From assembly GCF_019991125.1 (NCBI RefSeq), contig NZ_JAGENB010000004.1, forward strand, positions 310,001-374,000: 64,000 nt of DNA, in the 5' to 3' direction. This document shows, piece by piece, positions 43,250 through 51,944 of the stretch. A model generated the notes under the pieces. That model ran no database searches. It was not told where the DNA came from and was given only the letters and a program-made list of their open reading frames with translations. Within the stretch, counting starts at the first letter, position 1; each line of letters opens with the position of its first letter. A program made the translations under genes and the position numbers. This DNA is from Phyllobacterium calauticae. GTDB taxonomy: Bacteria > Pseudomonadota > Alphaproteobacteria > Rhizobiales > Rhizobiaceae.

Positions 43250-44938
43250 CTACCGATTTTTGGCGTCCGGAACCTGCTTGAGATACTGGTGAATGGCTTG
43301 CACCACGACTGATCCTTCCCCTACCCCTGACGCCACCCGTTTTACCGATCCCGCCCGAACATCGCCAACGGCGAATACGCCAGGCGCCGAGGTTTCAAAG
43401 GGAGAGCCGCTGGTCAAAACTCCGGCCATGAGTCCAGTCTCAATAAACCCGGACTTGTCCAGCTTAACACAGCCATTGAGCCATTCCGTGTTTGGTGCAG
43501 CTCCAATCATCATAAAGATATTCGAGATATTTTTGGTTTCGCTCTGTCCAGTCATACGATCGGTCCAGGTCACCGTGTTCAGGTATCTGTCACCGTCGAT
43601 AGCCGTGATTTCAGTGTGCGCGTGCAGTGAGATGCGCTGTGATTTTTCGATGCGTTGAATCAGATAGTCCGACATTGTCTCCTTCAAACCCTGCCCCCGG
43701 ACCAGAATGTGCAGATGTTTGACCCATTGCGACAGGAACATCGCCGCCTGACCGGCCGAATTGCCGCCGCCGACAACAATGACCTCCTGTTCCCGGCACA
43801 ACTGCGCTTCCATTGCCGTGGCCGCGTAGTGAATGCCCTGCCCTTCAAACCGCTCGTGGTTCAACAGGTCCGGCTTGCGGTAACGGGCTCCGGTGGCAAC
43901 GACCATTGCCCGCGCGGAGACGGTTTGTCCGTCATCGAGCAGGACGCGGTAAGGCGACCTGTCGCAATCGACGGAGACAGCCATGCGGGAAATGGCCAGG
44001 CGCGCGCCGAACTTCTGGGCCTGAACCTGTGCACGGCCTGCCAGAGCCTGCCCGGATATACCAGTCGGGAATCCGAGATAATTCTCGATCTTCGAGCTTG
44101 TTCCTGCTTGCCCGCCTGGGGCTACCCCTTCGATCACGATCGTTTTCAATCCTTCCGATGCGGCGTAGACCGCCGAGGCGAGGCCGGCCGGTCCGGCACC
44201 GACAACCATGACGTCGTAGACTTCGGCCGGATCAATGATTTCTGTCAGCCCCAGCACATCCGCCAGTTGGCTCGTTGTCGGATTCTGCAAGACCGCTTTC
44301 CCTGGCGGAACGATAACAGGCAGCGACAAGGCACAGATTTTCAACGCAGTGACCATTTCCTTCGCCTCGGGATCGACGTCGGAATCGACCAACCGGTGGG
44401 GATAACCGTTGCGCGTCAGAAAGCGCTGCAATCTCAGCGTGTCAGCAGCGTGGCTCGGCCCTATCAACACAACGCCTGCCTGACCGTGCTTGATAAAGCC
44501 GACGCGGCGCAAAATAAGTGCGCGGGTAATGATTTCACCGATATCCGGCTCCGCCGACATCATCCGCAGGAACGAATCCCGCTCAACGCGGATAAGATGT
44601 GAATCCTCAGCCGCCCTCGCCGTCACCAAATTCTCCCGACTATTGAACAGGTCGAGTTCTCCGGTGAATTCCCGCTCCCCCTGCAGCGCCAGGACCCGGC
44701 TTGAGCCATCGCCGCCGAGATCAAGTATCTCAATGGAGCCAGACTTTATCAGAAAGAAATCCGTCTGGCGTTCGCCGCGACTGAACAGAACCGTGCCCTT
44801 GGTGACTGAGGTCTCGGATCCGAACGCGGAAACGCGCTCCATCATGCCCTTGTCGAGCTGCGGAAAAGTTTGTGTCCTGCGGGCGTAGGGGTCACTCGCA
44901 TCGGCCGAGACGTTATCGCTCAATTCCACCTGGTTCAT
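43250..44938 (-). CDS. Cyclic nucleotide-binding / thioredoxin reductase-like flavoprotein
   Basis: A 562-residue fusion. Residues about 30-150 form a cNMP-binding beta-roll (VTKGTVLFSRGERQTDFFLI, GEREFTGELDLFNSRENLVT). A middle segment (VVLIGPSHAADTLRLQRFLT) looks like a degenerate glutaredoxin/thioredoxin fold. The C-terminal 320 residues are a thioredoxin reductase-type flavoprotein with FAD motif VMVVGAGPAGLASAVYAASE, NADPH motif VIVVGGGNSAGQAAMFLSQ and closing VFAVGDVRAGSVKRVASG. The redox CxxC of thioredoxin reductases is absent. It probably oxidises NADPH in response to a bound ligand or redox signal; the true acceptor is unknown. The upstream region carries a 10-base inverted repeat. 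Confidence 0.85.
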   Translation of the reverse strand: MNQVELSDNVSADASDPYARRTQTFPQLDKGMMERVSAFGSETSVTKGTVLFSRGERQTDFFLIKSGSIEILDLGGDGSSRVLALQGEREFTGELDLFNSRENLVTARAAEDSHLIRVERDSFLRMMSAEPDIGEIITRALILRRVGFIKHGQAGVVLIGPSHAADTLRLQRFLTRNGYPHRLVDSDVDPEAKEMVTALKICALSLPVIVPPGKAVLQNPTTSQLADVLGLTEIIDPAEVYDVMVVGAGPAGLASAVYAASEGLKTIVIEGVAPGGQAGTSSKIENYLGFPTGISGQALAGRAQVQAQKFGARLAISRMAVSVDCDRSPYRVLLDDGQTVSARAMVVATGARYRKPDLLNHERFEGQGIHYAATAMEAQLCREQEVIVVGGGNSAGQAAMFLSQWVKHLHILVRGQGLKETMSDYLIQRIEKSQRISLHAHTEITAIDGDRYLNTVTWTDRMTGQSETKNISNIFMMIGAAPNTEWLNGCVKLDKSGFIETGLMAGVLTSGSPFETSAPGVFAVGDVRAGSVKRVASGVGEGSVVVQAIHQYLKQVPDAKNR

Positions 44939-44968
44939 TCCGGCGCACTCTCACTCGTGGTCCGATTT

Positions 44969-45012
44969 TGACATTTGCACCACCTTGATACAAGCCATAC
45001 AGGCAAATGTCA
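44969..45012. repeat. Inverted repeat upstream of the cNMP/flavoprotein gene
   Basis: Perfect 10-base arms TGACATTTGC (44969-44978) and GCAAATGTCA (45003-45012) flank 24 bases, 31-74 bases upstream of the flavoprotein start. It could be a pair of regulator half-sites or a stem. No other repeat of it was noticed in the window. Confidence 0.5.
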
Positions 45013-45180
45013 GATCAGGTGAACCTCGACGCCGCATATATGTGACGAGATCTGCTGAGACGCGATTTGCTATTTGCCGGGAACGCGCTGCCAACATGCG
45101 GAACCGACGCGTTCGCTTTTCTTCGTGGCGGAACTTTGCAACGGTTCTTCTTCACGATATCCCCGAACGGGGGCTGCAGA

Positions 45181-45855
45181 CTAAAGATCGACCACAAGGC
45201 CCTTGGCCTGGAGAACAGGATCAAGATTGCTGACCTCGATGACGGACTTGCCGGCCTTGTAGGCAGCGATATATCCGGCTTCGGCATCCTCACGCGCCTG
45301 GGCAAGTTCGGCCACGGCAAGGGCTTCATCCCGTCGAACAACGACAAGCCCGTCAGCATCACCAACAATGATGTCGCCAGGATAGACCAGCTCGTCACCA
45401 ATCGTGATCGGATCGTTCACGGCCGCAAGCGTTTCCTTGACCGTTCCCTTGATGCAGACACTCAGGGAAAACACCGGAAAGCCGAGGTCGCGAAGCTGTA
45501 GAGTGTCGCGAACGCCAGTGTCGGTCACCAGACCACCGATGCCCTTGGCAAGGCAGGCATTGGCAAGAACATCGCCAAAAGATCCCGCCTCTTCATAGTC
45601 GCCGGCGGACACCACGATTATATCACCCGGCTTGGCGTAGTTGATCGCAAGCTGGAGCATGATGTTGTCGCGTGGCGCACATTTCACTGTGAAGGCCGGG
45701 CCACACAACTTCATCCGATAGTCGACAGGCTTCAACCGCGAGGAAAGAGCGCCCCTGCGCCCCTGCGCCTCATGCAATGTCGCTGGCGAGAATTTAGCGA
45801 TCGCCTCGATGGCATCCGGGCTCGGGCGTTCGGGTATCTGTTTGATATGGATCAT
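45181..45855 (-). CDS. RraA-like 4-hydroxy-4-methyl-2-oxoglutarate aldolase family protein
   Basis: A 224-residue protein with the HMG/CHA aldolase-RraA fold: STLHEAQGRRGALS-like N-terminal region, then KPGDIIVVSAGDYEEAGSFG, VTDTGVRDTLQLRDLGFPVF and YPGDIIVGDADGLVVVRRDE. The G-x20-R-D-x-x pattern of divalent-metal class II aldolases is present (GD ... GVRDT). The family cleaves 4-hydroxy-2-oxoacids to pyruvate or decarboxylates oxaloacetate. It ends a polar-compound ABC operon, so the substrate is probably derived from the imported acid or amino acid. AGAGG precedes the ATG. Confidence 0.8.
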   Translation of the reverse strand: MIHIKQIPERPSPDAIEAIAKFSPATLHEAQGRRGALSSRLKPVDYRMKLCGPAFTVKCAPRDNIMLQLAINYAKPGDIIVVSAGDYEEAGSFGDVLANACLAKGIGGLVTDTGVRDTLQLRDLGFPVFSLSVCIKGTVKETLAAVNDPITIGDELVYPGDIIVGDADGLVVVRRDEALAVAELAQAREDAEAGYIAAYKAGKSVIEVSNLDPVLQAKGLVVDL

Positions 45856-45881
45856 GACAGCCTCTGTTTGGTGTGTTGGTT

Positions 45882-46613
45882 CTAGTGGTTTTTCTGGATG
45901 GAGGAGAGGAACCCCCGCACATCCGGGTGGGTCCCCGAGGAGAAGAACAGCTCCGGTTTGGCATCGAAGGTCAGCGCACCGTTCTTCAGGAACCAGATGC
46001 GGTCAGCGACCTCTCGGGCAAAGCCCATTTCATGGGTCACGCACATCATGGTAATGCCCTCTCCGGATAGCTGGCGAAGCAGTTTGAGCACTTCGCTGAC
46101 CATCTCGGGATCGAGCGCACTGGTCGGCTCATCGAGGATGAGCACCTCCGGCTTCAGGATCAGCGACCGGGCGATCGCGACACGTTGAGACTGACCACCG
46201 GAAATGTCGGCAGGAAGTGAGTTCGCCTTGTCCGCCAGCCCCACACGTTCGAGCATCAGGAGTGCGGCAGGCAACGCCTCCTTGCGCGATTGCTTGTGGA
46301 TTCGGCGCAAGGGCAGCATGACGTTGTCGATGACGGTCAGATGGGGGAACAGGTTGAACTGCTGAAAGATGAAGCCGATGCCGGTTCTCAGCGTATTCAC
46401 GTTGACCGACTTGGCATTGATATCCATGCCGCCTACGGTGATCGTCCCTTCCTGGATTGACTCCAGCCGGTTCACTGTCCGCACCAGCGTCGATTTTCCC
46501 GATCCCGAAGGCCCGCACAACACGATGGTCGTTCCCTTGTCGACGGTAGCGGAAATCTCCTTGATGACCTTAAGGGGTCCAAACCACTTGGAAACACCTT
46601 GAAACTCGATCAT
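45882..46613 (-). CDS. Polar amino acid-type ABC transporter ATPase
   Basis: A 243-residue GlnQ-type ATPase: Walker [19 protein letters not shown], signature SGGQSQRVAIARSL (Gln-Ser-Gln instead of the usual Gln-Gln-Gln), Walker [17 protein letters not shown], and [12 protein letters not shown]. Overlaps the permease gene by four bases and is followed after 26 bases by the RraA-like gene. Confidence 0.93.
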   Translation of the reverse strand: MIEFQGVSKWFGPLKVIKEISATVDKGTTIVLCGPSGSGKSTLVRTVNRLESIQEGTITVGGMDINAKSVNVNTLRTGIGFIFQQFNLFPHLTVIDNVMLPLRRIHKQSRKEALPAALLMLERVGLADKANSLPADISGGQSQRVAIARSLILKPEVLILDEPTSALDPEMVSEVLKLLRQLSGEGITMMCVTHEMGFAREVADRIWFLKNGALTFDAKPELFFSSGTHPDVRGFLSSIQKNH

Positions 46614-47320
46614 GCTATCACCTCCACGAGCACACGCCCCGTTCGCCTGTTCGCGATCCGCCTTTCCAGCCAGTTCGTTGCCTGGCTCAGTGCAAAGCAG
46701 AGGATGAAATATGTGGCAGCCAGAATCCCGAAGATCTGAAGCGGCTTGGTCACCTCGTTCGAGTTGACCTGCAGCATAACGTAAGAAAGCTCGGACACGG
46801 CGATGATCGATCCAAGCGATGATTCCTTGATGATAGTCGTCAACTGGTTGACGATGCCCGGAATGACATTGAAAATCGCCTGCGGCAGGATCACACGGAA
46901 AGTTGTCGGGACATAACCGAGCCCGAGCGCTTTGGCTGCTTCCACCTGCCCATTGGGCAGTCCTTGAATACCGGCCGCGATGATCTCTCCGAGATAAGCG
47001 GCTTGATAGACAACGATCGCAATGATCAGCGTATAGGTCGCGTCGATTGGAAAGCCGATAGCCATCGGCAGCGCGAAATACGCCCAGAAGATCAACATCA
47101 ACAGCGGAATGGCGCGCACGCTGTGCACGAAGCCGCTTGCAATTGCCTTGAGCGGGCGCGACTGGCCGGTTCTTGCCAGCGCGATCAGAATGGCGCAGGG
47201 GAAAGTGACGGCAAGACTCACGATTGAAATGATTAGCGTCAGGGCAAGACCGCCCAGCTTCCCATGCGGATATTCGCCGATCAGCAGCATGAGACCGTAT
47301 TCGCGAATGATTTCCAGCAT
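46610..47320 (-). CDS. Polar amino acid-type ABC transporter permease
   Basis: A 236-residue HisMQ-type permease with the EAA loop NGQVEAAKALGLGYVPTTFR and four to five membrane helices. The ATG at 47318-47320 overlaps the previous stop as TAATG, so the upstream part of the open frame is not part of it. Forms the heterodimeric channel with the next gene product. Confidence 0.92.
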   Translation of the reverse strand: MLEIIREYGLMLLIGEYPHGKLGGLALTLIISIVSLAVTFPCAILIALARTGQSRPLKAIASGFVHSVRAIPLLMLIFWAYFALPMAIGFPIDATYTLIIAIVVYQAAYLGEIIAAGIQGLPNGQVEAAKALGLGYVPTTFRVILPQAIFNVIPGIVNQLTTIIKESSLGSIIAVSELSYVMLQVNSNEVTKPLQIFGILAATYFILCFALSQATNWLERRIANRRTGRVLVEVIA

Positions 47321-48018
47321 TACTTCACCCTCAACCGAAACCGATCGGACAAGACAGCGGAGAGCCACATGATGGCAAAGGAGATCAGCATATAGATTGC
47401 CGTCGCTATCCCGTAGGCCTCGAAAATCCGGAACGATTGCTCTTCGATATAACGCGCCTGATAGCTCAGTTCCGCAACGCCGATGCCTGCAGCAAGACTG
47501 GTGCCCTTGAAGAGGATGAGCGTCTGCCCCAGAAGGGCTGGAAGCGCCAGGCGCCAGGCTTGGGGCAGAATGACCCAGCGCATCGCGCCCAGATAGGTCA
47601 AGCCGATCGAACGGGCCGCCTCCATCTGCGCAGGATGGATCGAGCGCATGCCGCTGCGGAAATCTTCGGACATATAGGCGGCCTTGTTCAGCGCCAGCGC
47701 CACGATCGCGTAGCCGATCTCCGCCCCGATATCATTCAGATACTCGTTAACGGCATCGGGCAGCACGACGGCAAACCCGAAATACCAGACAAACAACTGG
47801 ATCAGCATCGGAACATTCCGGTGATATTCCACGAAAGCAGCAACCAGCAATTGTGTCGGCCGGAACTTGACAGCCCGAACGACGGTCAGGATGATTGCAA
47901 GCACTAACCCGAAAATCCACGACAGGACGAATAGAACCATCGTTGTCTGAATGCCCTGCAGGATGAGATCCAGATACTCACCCTGCAGGACTTTACCAAA
48001 ATCGAGGTGGTATCCCAT
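47320..48018 (-). CDS. Polar amino acid-type ABC transporter permease
   Basis: A 232-residue HisMQ-type permease with the EAA loop HPAQMEAARSIGLTYLGAMR and the usual membrane helices (TTMVLFVLSWIFGLVLAIIL). It follows the binding-protein gene after 29 bases and overlaps the second permease by one base. Confidence 0.92.
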   Translation of the reverse strand: MGYHLDFGKVLQGEYLDLILQGIQTTMVLFVLSWIFGLVLAIILTVVRAVKFRPTQLLVAAFVEYHRNVPMLIQLFVWYFGFAVVLPDAVNEYLNDIGAEIGYAIVALALNKAAYMSEDFRSGMRSIHPAQMEAARSIGLTYLGAMRWVILPQAWRLALPALLGQTLILFKGTSLAAGIGVAELSYQARYIEEQSFRIFEAYGIATAIYMLISFAIMWLSAVLSDRFRLRVK

Positions 48019-48047
48019 GATGCTGCAAGCTCACTTTGGTCTGAGGA

Positions 48048-48887
48048 TCAGTTCGCGAACCAGGTCGACTGTGGCTTGCCAAACTCGAACTTTCGCGTCG
48101 CCTTCAGATCCGAGTCCTTGCCAAGCCATTTGTCGTACAATTTCTGTCCCTCACCGCTTTTCTCGATGCTTGCCAGGAATTCGTCGGCCGTCTTCACGAG
48201 CTCAGGCGAGCCCTTGCGAAAGGCGAAACCGGACGGCATCGATAACAGTGGCTCATCAAGGAAGCGCAGCGCCTTGATCTCGTTACCGGCATTCCGCTGA
48301 ACGGCCTTGCCCTCGGAATAGCGGTAGACCGTCGCCTTGACCTTGCCCTGCTGGAGCGCAAGGAACGACGCGGCGCTCGTCTCGAAAGAAAGGACGCGGG
48401 CGTCGGGAAGTCTCTTTTCAGTCAAGGGAATGAGCACGGATCCTTTGACAAGACCGATGCGCTGGCCAGACAAATCGTCCACCACCTTGATCGGCGAAGC
48501 ATCCAACACCACGAAACTGAAATCTTCCGCAATGTAGGCACCGCTGAAATCCACCTGTTCCGCGCGCTCCTTGCTGTAGCTGAGAAGCGAAGCCAGAATG
48601 TCCACGCGACCTTGCGTCAGCTCGGCCATGCGGGTCTGTGGCGAGACCGGGGTGAGCCGCGGCTTGACACCGATGTACTTCGCAAACATGCCGCAAAGCT
48701 CGATCTCATATCCAGCGGGTTCGCGCGTCTTGGCATCCTGAAAGCCGAGCGGCGGTGAGTTCGTCAGCACGCCGCAGTTCAGAATTCCAGCAGTCTTGAT
48801 ATCATTGAGCTGTTCAGCAGAGCCGATGGTCGAAAGAATGGCAGCACCGGTAAAAACCGCGGCAGCCAGAAATAGATTCAGGTTCAT
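48048..48887 (-). CDS. Polar amino acid-type ABC transporter substrate-binding protein
   Basis: A 279-residue family 3 solute-binding protein with signal peptide (NLFLAAAVFTGAAILSTIGS) and segments PAGYEIELCGMFAKYIGVKP, TQGRVDILASLLSYSKERAE and GLVKGSVLIPLTEKRLPDA. ATG at 48885-48887 with GAGGAGG. First gene of the leftward five-gene operon and divergent from the LysR gene. Ligand unknown, probably an amino or hydroxy acid. Confidence 0.92.
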   Translation of the reverse strand: MNLNLFLAAAVFTGAAILSTIGSAEQLNDIKTAGILNCGVLTNSPPLGFQDAKTREPAGYEIELCGMFAKYIGVKPRLTPVSPQTRMAELTQGRVDILASLLSYSKERAEQVDFSGAYIAEDFSFVVLDASPIKVVDDLSGQRIGLVKGSVLIPLTEKRLPDARVLSFETSAASFLALQQGKVKATVYRYSEGKAVQRNAGNEIKALRFLDEPLLSMPSGFAFRKGSPELVKTADEFLASIEKSGEGQKLYDKWLGKDSDLKATRKFEFGKPQSTWFAN

Positions 48888-48977
48888 TTTGTTCCTCCTC
48901 CACAGCGCACCCTCTCGCTGTCTGGCCGTTTTAATCAGAAGAAGATATTCAAACAAATATATATTGAAGATATAATG

Positions 48978-48994
48978 TATATCGATACGATATA
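48978..48994. promoter_or_regulatory. LysR-type box in the divergent promoter region
   Basis: TATATCG-ATA-CGATATA is a perfect palindrome with seven-base arms; inside it TATCGATACGATA has the T-N11-A form of LysR boxes. It lies 19 bases before the LysR start and about 90 bases before the transporter start, in an AT-rich stretch, a usual place for control of both units. Confidence 0.6.
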
Positions 48995-49012
48995 TGAAAT
49001 TTGGAGCACCGG

Positions 49013-49951
49013 ATGACGCTCGATCTTTTGAAATTGCGCTACTTTGCCAAGATTGCCGAACTGGGGTCTTTTACACGCGCCTCCAACGAACTCGGCGTTG
49101 CGCAGCCTGCGCTCAGCTCGCATATGCGCGCGCTCGAAGAGAAGTTGGACGTGCAGCTTTTGAAGCGGATGCCGCGCGGAGTGGTCGCCACCGAGGCGGG
49201 ACAAACGCTGCTGTCCCATGCACAAGCGATCCTCCGTGCTTTGGAACAGGCAGAAGCGGCGACAAAAGAACGGGCAGAATATCCAACCGGCGACGTCTCA
49301 CTCGGCATTCTGAGTTCGATATGCCCGACGCTGTCAATTCCCGTGATCGAAGAATGCTCCCAGCGATTTCCGAAGATTCGCCTCACGATCAGCGAAGGTG
49401 ACAGCCAGACGCTTCGGGCAGCGGTGGATACGCGTGTCCACGATCTTGCGGTCACCCTCGACAGTGTCGCCAAGCAGACATCCTTACCTCTCTTCGAAGA
49501 AACGCTCTACATCGTTGGCCCGTCAGGGCAGTTCACGCCCGATGCGGAAGTGACAGTGGAACATGCCCTCGGCCTGCCGCTGATCCTGCCCACGCGTCGC
49601 CACGGGATTCGCATACTACTTGAACGGCAGGCTCTGATGTCCGGACGGGAACTTAATATCGTGCGCGAAATCGAAGGTGTGGCGAGCACGAAGGCGGCCA
49701 TTCGCGCGGGTCTCGGACTGACGATCCTCGGGCGCGGGGCGGTCCATCCCGAGCAAGAAAACGGAACTCTCTCCGCCATCGCTCTCACACGCCCCGGTCT
49801 CACCCGCCGCCTCGTTCTCGACATGCCGGCCGACCATCCGCCGACGCGGGCCGTCATCGAGGTGCAAAAAATTCTGCTTGCGGTTGTCATAAAGCTCGGT
49901 GCTGACGGCCACTGGAGTTGCCTCTCACCGACACTGTCCGCAAGCCAGTAG
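49013..49951 (+). CDS. LysR-family transcriptional regulator
   Basis: A 312-residue regulator with the N-terminal LysR helix-turn-helix (LLKLRYFAKIAELGSFTRAS, GVAQPALSSHMRALEEKLD, VQLLKRMPRGVVATEAG) and the co-inducer domain. The Nac/Cbl-like opening (LRYFAKIAELGSFTRAS) is typical of regulators of aromatic or amino acid metabolism. ATG at 49013 follows GGAG; a TTG at 49001 is an alternative. Divergent from the ABC/RraA-like operon that it probably controls. Confidence 0.93.
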   Translation: MTLDLLKLRYFAKIAELGSFTRASNELGVAQPALSSHMRALEEKLDVQLLKRMPRGVVATEAGQTLLSHAQAILRALEQAEAATKERAEYPTGDVSLGILSSICPTLSIPVIEECSQRFPKIRLTISEGDSQTLRAAVDTRVHDLAVTLDSVAKQTSLPLFEETLYIVGPSGQFTPDAEVTVEHALGLPLILPTRRHGIRILLERQALMSGRELNIVREIEGVASTKAAIRAGLGLTILGRGAVHPEQENGTLSAIALTRPGLTRRLVLDMPADHPPTRAVIEVQKILLAVVIKLGADGHWSCLSPTLSASQ

Positions 49952-50009
49952 GTGTTCTGCAGCAGACATCTGAAGCAACATTGGGTCTGCGCGTTCAGTT
50001 CCTTCAGAT

Positions 50010-50642
50010 CTATTTTTGTGCTTCCGTGGCCATTCGAATAGCCAGGCCAGCCAAAACAGTTCCCATAAGGTAGCGCTGAACCGTCATCCAAAATGGACGA
50101 TTGGCAAGAAATGCTGCGATCGAACCAGCAGTAACGGCGATCATGGCATTGACGGTCAAGCTTATGGCAATTTGCGTAGAACCGAAGCTGATTGACTGCA
50201 AGAACACGCTTCCAAGCTCCGGCTTTACGAACTGCGGCAACAGAGACAGATACAGAACCGCCGCCTTGGGATTGAGGAGATTGGTAACAAAACCCATGAC
50301 AAACAGTTTCTGTGATGTGTCCTTTGGCAGTTCTCGGACAACGAATGCCGAGCGTCCACCCGGCTTGAGGGCGTTCCAAGCAAGCCAACCGAGATAAATT
50401 GCTCCGCCAAATTTCAAAACCTCGTAGGCAAACGGCACCGCAAATACGAGTGCCGTAATGCCAAGCGCAGCGGAAAGCATGTAAAAAACAAATCCCAGCG
50501 CTACACCCCCCAGGGAAATCAATCCCGCTTTCGGGCCCTGGCAGATTGATCGGGATATGAGGTAAATCATATTGGGGCCAGGGGTACAAACCATACCAAA
50601 GGCAATTAATCCGAATGCAAGCAGACTCGTTACTTCAGGCAT
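50010..50642 (-). CDS. LysE/RhtB-family exporter
   Basis: A 210-residue membrane protein of the LysE/RhtB family: FGMVCTPGPNMIYLISRSIC with the signature GPN motif, then GGVALGFVFYMLSAALGITA, LKFGGAIYLGWLAWNALKPG and GFVTNLLNPKAAVLYLSLLP. Such proteins export amino acids or related small molecules. It converges on the LysR gene and is divergent from the AraC gene; no partner is obvious. About 230 bases upstream, to the AraC gene, hold no gene. Confidence 0.9.
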   Translation of the reverse strand: MPEVTSLLAFGLIAFGMVCTPGPNMIYLISRSICQGPKAGLISLGGVALGFVFYMLSAALGITALVFAVPFAYEVLKFGGAIYLGWLAWNALKPGGRSAFVVRELPKDTSQKLFVMGFVTNLLNPKAAVLYLSLLPQFVKPELGSVFLQSISFGSTQIAISLTVNAMIAVTAGSIAAFLANRPFWMTVQRYLMGTVLAGLAIRMATEAQK

Positions 50643-50869
50643 TTGTCACCTTTTGAGAGCGTACACTGCTACCCATGTTTTGAGAGCGCTCACTACCGCT
50701 GCAGCCGCATACGCTGCAAGCATCCAATTGTCTGCATGACAAGTTTACGCGCTGGAAGTAGGGCAAAGGCTATGGGTAAACCTTGCCCTGTGAATAGTGA
50801 CTGGAAAAGCGGTTGTTTAGAACAACCACCCCACTTGCCTGCCGGACGTTCAGCATATATATTAGACCA

Positions 50870-51859
50870 ATGCCTGATAATTCGTCCCGACCATCTTCAC
50901 CGCCACATATCCCGATGGATGCGCTGAGCGAAGTCCTGCAGGACTTTCGTTTGAGTGGCGTCAATTATGGCCGCTGTGAGCTCCGGCATCCATGGAGCAT
51001 CGCCTTTCCGCAACAACCGCTGCTTCGTTTTCACTTTGTCAGCCAGGGCCCGTGCTGGATCCATACCGAAGTGCAGGGCTGGCAGGAGTTGCGCGATGGC
51101 GACCTGGTGCTGTTGCCGCAAGGCATCGCCCATCGGCTGGCCAGCGCGCCGGACGTTGTGGGCGACTCGCTCAAGGGTTGCCACGTGACCAAGCTGGGAA
51201 GCAACGTCAGCGAAGTGGTGCGGGAGGGAACGGGGGCGACCAGCACCCTTTTCTGCGGCTCTATGGCCCTGGGTGCCTGTGCGCTCAACCCCTTGATCAC
51301 TTTGATGCCGCCGATCATCAAGGGCTGCGACGTGGCCGGCAACGACCCGATCGTCGGTCCCTTGCTGGCGGCAATGACGGTTGAGGCCGCGCAACCCCAG
51401 ATGGGCAGCGCCACCATCCTGTCGCGGATGGCGGACCTGCTGACCGCCCGGCTCATCCGCTGCTGGGTCAATTGCACTGGAGCCCCGACCACCGGCTGGC
51501 TCGCCGCCATCCGCGACCCCCATATCGGCCGCGTCCTGGCGGCCATGCACCGGGACCCCGGCCATAACTGGACCCTCGAAAGCCTCGCCGCCCTTGCAGG
51601 GCAATCGCGCTCGATTTTCGCCGAGCGTTTCAGCGCTGTTTTGGGGGAAGGCGCGGCACGCTATCTCGCCCGTCTTCGTATGCAGCTTGCCCGAGAATTG
51701 TTGGGGCAAAACGGCATGTCGGTTGCCGAGGTCGCGACTCGTTTGGGCTATGAGTCCGAGGCATCGTTCGCGCGCGCGTTCAAGCGTATCACCAGCGTCT
51801 CGCCCGGCGTTGTGCGCCGCACCATTTCCGGACGAACGGACATGCATTTCGGATTTTAG
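50870..51859 (+). CDS. AraC-family transcriptional regulator (cupin type)
   Basis: A 329-residue regulator. The N-terminal AraC-cupin domain reads LSEVLQDFRLSGVNYGRCEL, IAFPQQPLLRFHFVSQGPCW and LRDGDLVLLPQGIAHRL; the C-terminal AraC HTH reads WTLESLAALAGQSRSIFAER and VAEVATRLGYESEASFARAF. The start is uncertain: ATG 50870, ATG 50915 and a TTG at 50813 are in frame, none with a strong ribosome-binding site. It is followed after 59 bases, through a short leader frame, by an MFS efflux gene it probably controls. Confidence 0.88.
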   Translation: MPDNSSRPSSPPHIPMDALSEVLQDFRLSGVNYGRCELRHPWSIAFPQQPLLRFHFVSQGPCWIHTEVQGWQELRDGDLVLLPQGIAHRLASAPDVVGDSLKGCHVTKLGSNVSEVVREGTGATSTLFCGSMALGACALNPLITLMPPIIKGCDVAGNDPIVGPLLAAMTVEAAQPQMGSATILSRMADLLTARLIRCWVNCTGAPTTGWLAAIRDPHIGRVLAAMHRDPGHNWTLESLAALAGQSRSIFAERFSAVLGEGAARYLARLRMQLARELLGQNGMSVAEVATRLGYESEASFARAFKRITSVSPGVVRRTISGRTDMHFGF

Positions 51860-51887
51860 GATACATATCATCCGAAAGGACTCGTTT

Positions 51888-51944
51888 ATGAAGATCTCCA
51901 AACCTTGGAGATACTTCAATGACAGACACGACATTACAGCTTGA
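51888..51944 (+). promoter_or_regulatory. Candidate translational attenuator: 18-residue leader ORF with RBS-masking hairpin
   Basis: An ATG at 51888 with AAGGA seven bases upstream opens the frame MKISKPWRYFNDRHDITA, stopping at 51944 beyond the MFS start. Inside it ATCTCCAA (51894-51901) and TTGGAGAT (51905-51912) form an eight-base stem with an ACC loop. The right arm contains the GGAG (51907-51910) that serves the MFS ATG at 51919. Ribosomes on the leader would open the stem; this is the geometry of antibiotic-induced translational attenuators. Confidence 0.5.
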
